This document shows positions 9,896 to 18,111 of a stretch of 23,661 bases of DNA, piece after piece. Source of the DNA: Gnetum montanum (Eukaryota > Streptophyta > Gnetopsida > Gnetales > Gnetaceae); the NCBI GenBank assembly GCA_015680685.1, contig MNCI01022611.1, positions 1,229,139 through 1,252,799 of the forward strand, read 5' to 3'. How positions within the stretch are numbered: the first letter of the stretch is position 1; each line of letters opens with the position of its first letter. The translations under genes and the position numbers were made by a program. Under the pieces are notes generated by a model. That model worked only from the letters and a program-made list of their open reading frames with translations. It had not been told where the DNA came from and searched no databases.

Positions 9896-11033
9896 GTTTC
9901 AATATACAATGTACTTGCAAGATCCCTAGTGAGTGAGAAATAGGATCCATTATGTCCATCATGGGCCTTGGATTGGCATAAATATTGATATCCATGCATC
10001 TTAGAATAGTTAGAAGATTTGTATGCTAATGTCGTTTTCTTACAAGAAGCCTTTCCATGGGAATTTCTATATCAATTTTAACTAGACTTGGAAAAGATGG
10101 GATACATAGGTATTTATAAGCAAAATGGTTCTTATAGAAGTTCTTCTTTTAAGCCATATAGATTAGCCAATTGCAGAAATCACAACATGGATGGCTATGC
10201 AATCTTTTATAAAGAAACAAAGTTTGAATTAGTACAAATATTTGAATGAAGTTTAGAAAATATTATTTTTGAAATTCCAAAACTTCAAATGATGGAAAGG
10301 CAAGAATAGTCAAGATTTTGGAAAAATCACATAGCCTTGGCATTTATCCTAAAAAATTAGTAATCAAGAAGATGTGTATGCATGGTTAACACACATTTAA
10401 TTTCCAAATCAACATGTTCAAATGTCAAACTATGTCAAGGAGCATACTTGATTAAGCAAATAGAAGAAAGTTTGAAGAATAAGTTATTCCTAAGCCATAT
10501 GGATCCAGTTTCATTTATTCTTTGTGGAGACTTTAATAAAAAGGTTGTAAGTGGTGTCTATCAATTCTTAAAATATGGATGTGTCAAAGAATCCTTGGAA
10601 GATGAACTTAATTTGAAGAAGATTTTTCCATCAATTCAACATGCAATTCCATTAGCCAATGCATATTCTACTTACTTTGAATTTTTTAGTAGATAAATCA
10701 TATTCTAGAATTCAGGAACAGATGATGTTGATTAATAGTACTCATCAAGAATTATAGTTTACCAATTACTCTACTATGATTAATGAGGATGGATCAACAA
10801 CATTCTTCATTGAGACTTTAGATTATATTTGGTTCAATGTCCAAATCTTCCAAATTACCACATTAATAGAGTTAATTTTTAAAGAAGAAGTGAAGAAGAA
10901 TCAAGATCAAGCCCTTCCATCTCAAACATGACCTTTTGATCATATACCACTTATGGTAGAATTACAATTACATCCATCAATTCATAAGGTTGATCAAGAT
11001 CAAGAAGTATCTCACTCTTACTTTTATTTATAA
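9896..11033 (+). pseudogene. CCR4/Angel-type endonuclease-exonuclease-phosphatase retrocopy
   Basis: The family removes mRNA poly(A) tails (CCR4-NOT deadenylases and relatives). From 9896 to 10696 a single frame gives the EEP fold in order: SIYNVLARSLVSEK, CPSWALDW (9953), VVFLQEAF with the catalytic Glu (10046), MGYIGIYKQNG, NHNMDGYAIFYKETKFEL, NTHL (10388), SNVKLCQ, FILCGDFN (gga at 10526) and SGVYQFLKYG. After a frameshift the C-terminus follows: FTNYST, LDYIWF and PFDHIPLMVELQL (Asp-His pair at 10938). Several stops interrupt it. The whole catalytic domain is continuous over 1.1 kb, without the introns usual in plant CCR4-like genes, so a reverse-transcribed copy is inferred. It lies in sense orientation inside the family A element. 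Leucine-rich repeats of canonical yeast CCR4 are not seen upstream. Confidence 0.85.
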
Positions 11034-11424
11034 TCTTATTATTCCTTTATTGTTTAATTTATAAAATATATAAGGTAATGAAAGTTGGGAATAAAGAATT
11101 TACCTTGCCTTCATTGAGTAACCAGATACGATTTGCACTTTATGTGACTCTGGATAGGACTAGTGATTGGTCGTTGGTAGATCTTTAATTCACCTCTTAT
11201 CATTATCTTAGAAAATGAGGCAAGTATTAAGAAATCAATATTTAAAATTCATATATATATTTTCTCACATATATTTTTTTTTGTAAAGTAAATAAGCAAC
11301 AACTTCAAGCTCAAAGAAGAAATCAAATTATTGGAGCATAGGATCATGAAAGTAGTACTGGAGCTGGAAAAAGACAATGAACATGGACTCATTTAAGGAT
11401 GAACAAAACCTAAGAGGGGTATAT
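11034..11424 (+). other. family A 3' interior and polypurine tract
   Basis: The segment is non-coding and A+T-rich. It ends in a short purine run, aagagggg (11412-11419), five bases before the 3' LTR. That is the normal position of the plus-strand priming tract, though it is shorter than usual. Confidence 0.6.
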
Positions 11425-11946
11425 TATCATGTCCTCATTCCCAAATGATGCTACTACCTAATGAAGATGGTTTCTCTTCATAAAAAGTGCTATTTTTATC
11501 TTAACAAGACCTAAAAGGGGAATTGTAATTAAAACCCAAAAGGGCATATTGTAACAATGGACATCTCTCTTAAGGTAACCTTTGGGGATTTGACCTAAGG
11601 CATTTATACCTGAGCTTAGAGATTGTGCCAACATGGAATGGTGGAACTGGTACAAGTAATTCATGAAAGGCAAGTGAAGTAGGATAAGAAGGGGACTAGC
11701 CATCCCTTTTGGCTAAGTTATAGGACTAACCATGATTGCAATGCTAAATTGCCTCTAAGGGATAGATGCCAAAGGAAGAAAACCCCAAGCAACACTCTTA
11801 GAGCATATCCAAATACACTATTCAATATCAATAAAGCATTCTTTTCATTCTCTTTCTACACTTTCTCTGTTATTTTTTTCTATGCATAATGTCTAATGTA
11901 ATGTATATTTGACGTTTGCCATGACATCCAAGGATGGGATGTCACA
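11425..11946 (+). repeat. 3' LTR of family A element
   Basis: It begins TATCATGTCC (TG mutated to TA) and ends GGGATGTCACA. It is 522 bp and homologous to 6182-6704, with an AATAAA near 11830. It is followed directly by the second atgca copy at 11947-11951. An 81-codon minus-strand frame within it (11458-11703) resembles a minus-strand frame in the solo LTR only because the DNA repeats. Confidence 0.92.
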
Positions 11947-11951
11947 ATGCA

Positions 11952-12250
11952 CATGAAAGAGAAAGGAGAAATTTGATTTTAGATATTCAAAGATGAAAGT
12001 AATGATGATAAAAAAAATAAATCATCTTCAAAATCTAATTCCAATGAATAAATTACTAATCTTTCCATGAAATTAAGTAGATTAGAAATTGAGAAGGTTG
12101 AAAAAAAATGATCTAAATCATTTTCTTATCTTTATTGTGATGAGACAAGTCACATGGCTACATACTATCTTAAATGAAAACAAGATGAAAAGAATGATAA
12201 GATAAAAAAATATGTAAAGTTTCTATTTATTTAAATTAAGTATCTACTAG
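11952..12250 (+). pseudogene. Ty1/copia gag, 3' part with zinc-knuckle relic
   Basis: This continues the gag at 5642-6176 after the inserted element. The first codons (MHMKEKGEI) are the expected basic continuation, followed by a Lys/Ser-rich linker (DDKKNKSSSKSNSNE) and a CCHC knuckle relic, YLYCDETSHMATYY. In the retained C-x2-C-x4-H-x4-C spacing the first and last Cys are now Tyr (TGT to TAT). Both differences are G-to-A transitions. No protease or integrase is recognisable before the next LTR at 12307. Confidence 0.75.
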
Positions 12251-12306
12251 ATCATTTAGATAGTTTTACATATTTTTTTATTTATACTATGGAATTAAAG
12301 GTCATG

Positions 12307-12622
12307 TTAGCATGGAGTTATAGAGCTAGTAAATGTAAGTAATGACTACTAGGCGAAATGGGATGGGAAGGTGACTCATCATCCCTTTTAACCAAGTATA
12401 GCCCTGACCATGATGGTAATGTTAGATTACATATAACTAACACATGTTAAAGGAAGATAACTCCAAGGAACCCTCATAGCATAACCCAAATACATTATTT
12501 TTACATTAATCAAGTTTCCTTTTCATTTTCTTCGATAATTTTCATTTTCCAATCATTTCACATAATGTTAAATATTGTGTATATTTGATGATTTTCATAA
12601 CATGTTAAAATGATATCTCACA
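12307..12622 (+). repeat. truncated LTR of a second family A element
   Basis: About 316 bp align to the 3' part of the family A LTRs. Landmarks are catcccttttaaccaagtat, aaggaagataactccaagga and the end gatatctcaca. The first ~220 bp of the LTR are missing. Divergence is visibly greater than between the other copies. Confidence 0.8.
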
Positions 12623-12624
12623 AT

Positions 12625-12636
12625 TAGTATTATAGA
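12625..12636 (+). other. degenerate primer-binding site of second family A copy
   Basis: TAGTATTATAGA lies two bases after the truncated LTR, aligned to TGGTATCAGAGC. It has the same relative position as 6707-6718, and the following bases (aacc) also agree. This shows that the LTR is a 5' LTR with its interior to the right. Confidence 0.65.
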
Positions 12637-13713
12637 AACCATACTCTATGACCAATCAAAATCAAGGATTGACTATAATGTAATGATGAATCATGAGCCA
12701 TGATCTAAAAAGAATCATGAACCATCATCATATCCATAGCATGTACAAGAAAACCTATGTAACCAAGAAGATTCATTCCTATTGACTTCGATGATTATCT
12801 AAAATTATATTTTACCAGGTTTTATATATGCATTAAAAACGCTAGTAATACAAAGGTAAATGCAATTCATGTAACTCTTATCCATCTTGGAGTAATGTTA
12901 GAATTTTTTATAATTATATAATATTATCCATATGTCTATAATATGAATCATAATTAAGGTCTTATAGGATATTGTCTCTTTATGAACCTTCATTTTTCTA
13001 AATACTTGAATTTCAAAACATTAGTCAATTTGAGAAATTCAAGTCATAAGATTCACTCATCGCTTTTTAATTGATAAGGGTCATTACTAATAAATTCATA
13101 GAGAACTGATACTTGATGGCTACAATTATGATGTTCCACCCTACTAATATTCCCCTTAGTATCACATTAATGTATAAGGATGATGCAAGAAGATAGGAAA
13201 ATATTAAACCTACAATATTGTGAATGTATATATGTTTGGTTTTTTCCCAAAGTCATTTTATTATTTATAATTGAACTCAAGTTACTTAAAAGTTATTATG
13301 TCATATATACATTAGTTCTTAATGATATTTCAATAAAAATATGTTATTTTAGTCATTTGAAATCTTGAAAATTAAACTTAGTTTGTGGACCTCAAAGCCT
13401 TGTCTAGCATGTAATGCTCAACTAGATAATTCCAACATTACCAATGTTTTCTAGATCAAGCTTATGGTTTAGGAGATATTATCATTTCAAGCTTTTCAAA
13501 ATATGTGATTTAATAAAATAAAAATTTGAAAATATTTATAAATTTTAAATTTAATTTAATTTACAAATTATTGGAATCAAAAATTAAAATTTTGATGTTG
13601 AATTTTATAGTTGAAACTCCTGGTAACTATGATGCTAACCATCAAGTCAAGTTTACTGGTTGCTTTATAGTTATGCAATACTATGTATATAAATATATAT
13701 TTCTATATATATA
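12637..13713 (+). other. interior of second family A copy, left part
   Basis: Non-coding. It follows the same order as 6719-7450: a patch with accat.atgaacc-like repeats, gtaactcttatccatctt (12870), attccaacattacca... followed by ggagatatt (13420-13480), then an A/T tract and an aaaattttgatgtt stretch (13585). Open frames of 62-66 codons here have no recognisable product. Confidence 0.6.
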
Positions 13714-13721
13714 TTTTTTTT
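13714..13721 (-). other. LINE 3' poly(A) tail (T8 on plus strand)
   Basis: Eight T on the plus strand directly precede gacagaatgctcagg, the first unique LINE bases. A short tail at the 3' end of the minus-strand element is expected for target-primed reverse transcription. The flanking ta repeat makes the exact border uncertain by a few bases. Confidence 0.6.
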
Positions 13722-14056
13722 GACAGAATGCTCAGGTTTGTATTACTGAAAGTTATGGTACACAAGTATACAATTACAAAGGAGGGGACATTAAGGATGG
13801 CCCACTTTGAGGAGGGGGGGCGGGGGGGGGGGCCGGGACCCCGAACCACCACAAAAATCAAAACTCAGAGGACTCCGAGCTGAACCACCGAGCCTCAAAA
13901 CCTCCAAAACCTCAGGGTCGAACAGTGAGAGCAAGAGGGGGGGCGCACCCCCAACAACAAAAAAGGGAGATGGTGCACCCCCGACAAGGGGAGGGTGCAA
14001 CCCCAACAAACAGACGAAACAAACGAAAGAGGGGGGGGCAGTGACAGGGGGGGCCT
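13722..14056 (-). other. LINE 3' untranslated region
   Basis: After the stop of the J-domain frame, the minus strand has homopolymer-rich DNA with long C/G runs (G10 at 13823-13832 on the plus strand). It ends in about 75 bp of A/T-richer unique sequence before the tail. Overlapping open frames on both strands (up to 124 codons) are Pro/Gly/Arg low-complexity by-products of base composition. Confidence 0.55.
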
Positions 14057-14749
14057 TTAGGGGCGAGTCGGCAGATGGCGACAGGCACACCGAGGCCGTT
14101 CCAGATCATGAAGTAGCTCCAATGTGGCGCGATGCTCCTCGATGTCCATGAAGTTCGCGGCTTGTTGGAGGCCCTGCATAGTAGCCTCTCTCCTACTCCG
14201 GTCGGCCGACGAGTCCCCCGCATCTGGGTGGAATTTTGTGGATGTGCGTCTAATGTGTCGTCTGAGCTCCCCCCAGGAGCTCTCACAACTAATGCTCAAA
14301 ATGCTATATGGGCAGCGCCCCCCCCCCCTGAGCCACTGACGGGCATTGTGCTCATGTGCCCGGTCAAGTTGCCGTTGTTGTTGCTCTTCTTCCTCCTTTA
14401 GGTGCTCCTGCTCTTCCCAGGCCACCACCTCATGGGCCTGATGAGCCACCTTCTCCTGGCGTAGCTCCTCCCTGATTCGGTCCTGGAGCTCATCAATGAG
14501 CTGGGCCCGCGAGGTCTCCATCATGAGCGTGTGCTGCTGGCTCAGCTGTTGCACTTGTTCACGAAGCTGGGCTTCGTGGTCGGCACACAATTGAGCCAGG
14601 GTCTCGGTCCACTTTACCTCCGAAGTCTGTCGCTCAACCTCCCGAGCAGCAGCAACCGCCTGTTGCAGTTCTGCCTCCCAATTTGGGGGGGTGCTGGGGG
14701 GGTCAGGCGAGGGGGGGATTTCGATGGGAGCGGCGTCCCCAGGTGAGGT
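14057..14749 (-). pseudogene. LINE-associated coiled-coil / J-domain coding region
   Basis: A 231-codon stretch is open from a TGA at 14752-14750 to the TGA/TAG region at 14057, without an in-frame ATG at its head. It therefore reads as the 3' part of a longer frame. In order it has a Pro-rich linker (IEIPPSPDPPSTPPNWEAEL), a long Gln/Glu/Arg-rich coiled coil (QLREQVQQLSQQ...DELQDRIREELRQE..., EEEEQQQRQLD) and a C-terminal J-domain. J-domain landmarks are CPYSILSISCESSWGELRRH (helix I/II), RRTSTKFHPDAGD with the HPD triad at 14230-14222, and a helix III/IV segment AANFMDIEEHRATLE. J-domains stimulate Hsp70 ATPase through HPD. No Gly/Phe or zinc-finger region of classical DnaJ is present. It lies in the same orientation downstream of LINE reverse transcriptase. 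Confidence 0.75.
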
Positions 14750-14911
14750 TCAAAGCTGTCTGCCGCTGTTGAGTGGCCGAGGTGGGGGAAGTCAGGGTAG
14801 TGGGGGGGCATCAGCGAGGTGACCCCCAGTGGGGGCAGAGGAAGGGCTGGGAGCCCCCTGCCCCCCGGCCCCCTGCCACAAAGCTAAAATTAACCCCAAT
14901 TGGTGACCTCG

Positions 14912-15418
14912 TCATTTAAGGCGGAGTGTCTCAAGGAAGAACCGCGGCAGGTTAACCTGGGTGCCGACCTTCAAGCACCTCAAGAAAGTGAAATGCAACC
15001 CCTGGAGCTTGGACACGTTGCCCGACTGGACGAAAAAATGTTCCACCAAGGCGGCGGCGTGAGCCCAGAGGCACGAGAGAGAAGATCGAGGGACCTGGCA
15101 GCTCTGCGTTCTCGGGGTTGGCCCCTTGAAAAAGGTCGCAGAGTTCTGGAGACCGCGGGAGGTCGACAAGATGACTTTGCCAGCGACCAGCACCCCCAAA
15201 TAGCTAGCAATGGCAGCTTCCGTGAGATGAATTTCATGGCCTTGAAAGTAGTTTTGATCATCGTGCCAATTAGTAAAGAATGTGGTGTCAGGAAGTTCAG
15301 GGTCCCCGACCAGCCTCTACAGCAGGTCGGCCCAGCCGCACTGGCAGACCATCCACCAGAGCTCCTCGTCATCCTGGTAGACGATGCAGTCAGGTTCGTA
15401 CATCGGCGTTGCTCCCAT
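14912..15418 (-). pseudogene. LINE-associated ORF, N-terminal globular region of unknown family
   Basis: The minus strand opens with ATG at 15418 in a good context (ACCATGG) and continues for 169 codons to a TGA at about 14909, with one internal TAG (15319-15317). The product begins MGATPMYEPDCIVYQDDEEL and includes WWMVCQCGWADLL, FFTNWHDDQNYFQGHEIHLT, AAIASYLGVLVAGKVIL, ALVEHFF and LPRFFLETLRL. The central pattern (helix with xLGxxVAGKxI, later a conserved FF.. tail) is reminiscent of gag-like or plant-mobile-domain proteins. I cannot assign a family. The TGA may be a mutated Arg codon: the same frame runs on (RGHQLGLILALWQG) into the Pro-rich linker that precedes the J-domain, after one frameshift. 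So this and 14057-14749 were probably one protein of about 450 residues. Confidence 0.5.
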
Positions 15419-15479
15419 GGTGTCCGCAAGCTCGCGCCACGCTCTGCAGGTCCATAGGATAAGTCACTGGGGGGGGTTC

Positions 15480-16919
15480 CAGCCTACTCAAAGACCATGC
15501 AATTCCGTGCCTTCCAGGCGTGCCATAACAGCAGCGTCGACCAGGAGTCACCATTAAATCACTGCGGGGGGCATCCTGCATGCGCGCCAAGTCGCGATCA
15601 TGCAAGGGCATTCGTAAATGAAGTGGGTGAGCATTTCAGGGCTAGTTCCACAGCGCAGACATGTGGTGTTGTGTGTGATGCCGCGTTGCTATAGTACGGT
15701 GTGTACAGGGAGTGCTGCAGAAAGTATTAGCCAGAGAAACATTTTGACTTTCTCGGGGAGCCACCCACGCCAGATCGCCTGCCAGCCGTCTTCCGAGGCA
15801 TATTTTTGTGTCAGGATGGCACGTGGCTCGAGGTGGATCCAGCCCAAGCACAGCATCTTCTGCACGTGCCGACAGATGGTCTGCCAAGGCCACGAAGCGT
15901 CCGGTCCAGTCTGCCAAGGCATATATTTTCGGCGGGTGATGCGGGCCCACTGGCCGTGCACCAACGCACGTGTGAGCCGGTAGACGAGCCATTGCTAACC
16001 CATCATGCATTCATCTTCGAAATACATGACCCCCAAACCCCCCGCCGTACGAGGATGGGCCACGACGTGCCAGTTGACTAGATGAAGCTTGCTCCCCCCT
16101 TCCCCCCCCCCCCCCCCCCCCCCGCCAAATGAAGCAGCAGATCATGGCGTTGATCTGGTGAATGATGGTCGCGGGGGGCACGGTGACCACCGCCACAAAG
16201 TGCATAGTGGCCACAAGGATCCTGGTAGCCACGAGGAGGCAGCCCTTGCATGTAAGAAAACGGTTTGCCTAGTGGTTCATGCGCTTCTCGAGCTTGGCCA
16301 GGAGGGGAGTCCAAGTATTGTTCCATCCCCATTGGAACAGCGGGATACCAAGGTAGGTATCGGTGATTTTTCCGGATTGAATGTTCAGGATTTGTGTAAC
16401 CCAGTGCTGCACCTGCGGGTCCACATTGATGAAGTACGCCACTGACTTTGTGCGGTTGATTTCCAAACCTAATTCGGCGGCCAATCTGGTCAGGGCCAGG
16501 TTGATACACCGTGCCTATGGGGCCACCGCCCAGCTGAGAAGCATGGTATCGTCGGCGTAGTGTTCAACATGGCAAGCCACCCCCGTAATGTCCAGGCCTT
16601 CCACCCCCGAGGTGCTGTAGTAATATTGCATGAGGTCCATGGCAATGATGAAAAGCAAGGGGGATAGGGGATCGCCTTGTCTCAGACCTCTACTAGGGGA
16701 GGAAAAGCCCCACAACTGCCCACCCACATCAAAGGAGAAACCTGGGAAGGACTGGATATGCAAACATAATTGGATAAAACCAGGGTCAAAGCCTTTCTTA
16801 TGCATGATGTCCTGTAAGGCGTTCCAACTAAGCGTATCGTATGCCTTCGCTATGTCTAGCTTAAGACATAGGCCAGGAAACCCTGTAATACGGAGGGAAT
16901 GAAGGACCTCTTGCATAAG
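15480..16919 (-). pseudogene. LINE ORF2 C-terminal half: reverse transcriptase and zf-RVT
   Basis: This is the reverse transcriptase that copies LINE RNA at the target site. From 16919: LMQEVLHSL, KLDIAKAYDTLSW (motif A, Asp present), SRGLRQGDPLSPLLFI (motif B), HVEHYADDTMLL (catalytic YADD), LGLEINRTKS, ITDTYLGIPLF (thumb) and INAMICCFIW at 16124. A run of 22 C breaks the frame there. It resumes with a WARITRRKYMPW region and the zf-RVT block KVKMFLWLILSAALPVH then CLRCGTSPEMLTHFIYECP (C-x2-C...H-x4-C, around 15680-15610). Stops occur near 16515, 16269, 15690 and 15560. The endonuclease and RT motifs before motif A are lost by 5' truncation. Catalytic residues present are otherwise intact. 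Confidence 0.9.
16102..16123. repeat. 22-base C homopolymer
   Basis: An uninterrupted C22 on the plus strand (G22 in the LINE sense) lies exactly between the FIW motif and the following ORF2 segment. Its length may vary by polymerase slippage or be a sequencing artefact, and it shifts the ORF2 frame. Confidence 0.9.
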
Positions 16920-18111
16920 AAAATAATATTTTATTAAAAATATTGATAATAAATAAAAAATAGTTTAAAAATTTACTCTAGGATTAGGATTGGGCTACTA
17001 TAATTATCAGCAAGGCTAGAAGGCCTGGTAGTGCTGCATCATGACTAGGCAATGTACTTCACAATAAGACCATGAATCTCAAGGCCAAGGCTAGGAACTA
17101 CAAAAGGATCCTCTTTTGTAGCCAAGCCATGTACCAATGAGCTTCACTTTTTAATCTACACCATCAAAATTACATGATTCATTTTCCACCACCATCATAG
17201 AGGAAAAATAATGCACACCATGCCCCTCCATCTACAACCAACAAAAGTTGTTATGTTTACTTCCATCATTACTATTGGTTACTTTAATATGCTTCACACA
17301 ATCTCATTAGTGCCTTCTATCACCACTTTCAATACACTTTTTTTTGCCACCTACCATTCTATGACCTCCAATTCTACCAATCCCTTCACTCATGTGATGT
17401 CTATTGCCTACTACCTACACCAAGTCCATCATCGTTGTCTCTATCATTTTTCAAATGTTAAGTTGCTTGCACCCAAAAATTTAGTCATAGGAAGTACTAG
17501 TGCTAGTTAACACCATCAGCATCAGTGTCTCATACCACTATGTTTTGGGATGGTAGAGAGTATCAATGCTAGTAGTCACCATAAGCATCAATGTCATATA
17601 CTACCAAGTATTATAGTTGTAGGACTTACCAGTTCCTACAAACATCATGGGTAGTAGTGGTTCCTAGATAAGAAAACTTAAAATTTTTACTTAAAAATAA
17701 AATTTAAAATCAAATTTAAATATCTAAACTAGATTAAATTTGATAAAATAATTCAAACTAGTGAGTTGATGGTATGAGGTTTAAAAATTATGTAATTAAG
17801 TGTCCTAGTTATAGAGTAGTAGTGGAATGGGTAACCTCTTAGGAAGCTTTCAAAAAGTCTCAAAATTCCTACCCAAATTTTAAAGATTATAAGCCTAAAA
17901 AATTTGGTTCTAAAATTTTTTTAATCAAACAAAAGTTCATCTCTATAATATTTTTTCCTCCTATATGTACTGACTAAGTCAAATCTATCCTATAGAATTC
18001 CAACAATGAGCTTTTAATTATTTTTCTTAAACTATGCCTTAAAAGTCTTGGAAGCTTAATTTCGCTTAACTTGGAAATTTTATGTCCATTCCAACTATGA
18101 ATAGTCATTAC
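16920..18111 (+). other. interior of second family A copy, right part
   Basis: A+T-rich DNA resumes abruptly after the LINE. It holds an A/T tract similar to 7600-7660, a C-rich patch (17160-17500) in the position of the minisatellite region of the first copy, and the conserved 24-bp block at 17823-17846. The 99-codon frame at 17211-17510 is Thr/His/Pro-rich low complexity and I do not regard it as a gene. The copy is cut at 18112 by the next LTR element. Confidence 0.6.

Larger units (their letters stand above)
6182..11946 (+). mobile_element. complete non-autonomous LTR retrotransposon, family A (LARD-like)
   Basis: The 5765-bp element is bounded by LTRs of 523 and 522 bp and a perfect atgca target duplication. 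It has a tRNA-Met-type primer site after the 5' LTR and a short purine tract (aagagggg, 11412-11419) before the 3' LTR. Its 4.7-kb interior shows no gag, protease, integrase or reverse transcriptase. It contains non-coding A+T-rich DNA, C-rich minisatellites (7853-8519) and a decayed CCR4-like nuclease retrocopy (9896-11033). A long interior without retroviral genes fits a large retrotransposon derivative mobilised in trans. By hand count the LTRs differ at about 31 of the first 212 aligned positions, so the insertion is old. It is inserted inside a copia gag. Confidence 0.9.
13714..16919 (-). mobile_element. 5'-truncated LINE (non-LTR retrotransposon), G+C-rich
   Basis: A 3.2-kb block is abruptly G+C- and CpG-rich against very A+T-rich flanks. 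On the minus strand it opens inside the reverse transcriptase (16919), runs through thumb, zf-RVT and a second coding region, and ends ...GAGCATTCTGTC followed by A8 (13721-13714). This is the layout of a LINE truncated at its 5' end by incomplete reverse transcription. The missing part includes the endonuclease domain and the first RT motifs. No clear target duplication is visible because both flanks are A/T repeats. It interrupts the second family A copy, whose interior continues at 16920. Confidence 0.85.

Noticed and set aside
13700-13725. LINE target-site duplication
   Set aside because: The flanks (tatatata / aataatatttta) share only short A/T words, so any match is not distinguishable from chance.
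13791-14286. Pro/Arg/Gly-rich overlapping frames on both strands
   Set aside because: They are composition by-products of G/C homopolymers in the LINE 3' region.
14900-15457. 185-codon plus-strand frame
   Set aside because: It is the antisense shadow of the LINE-associated minus-strand ORF, which has the start context, sensible residue use and element orientation.
16089-16445. 118-codon plus-strand and 143-codon minus-strand frames over the RT thumb
   Set aside because: They are shadows of the real ORF2 frame, which carries the AELGLEINRTKS and TDTYLGIPLF motifs.
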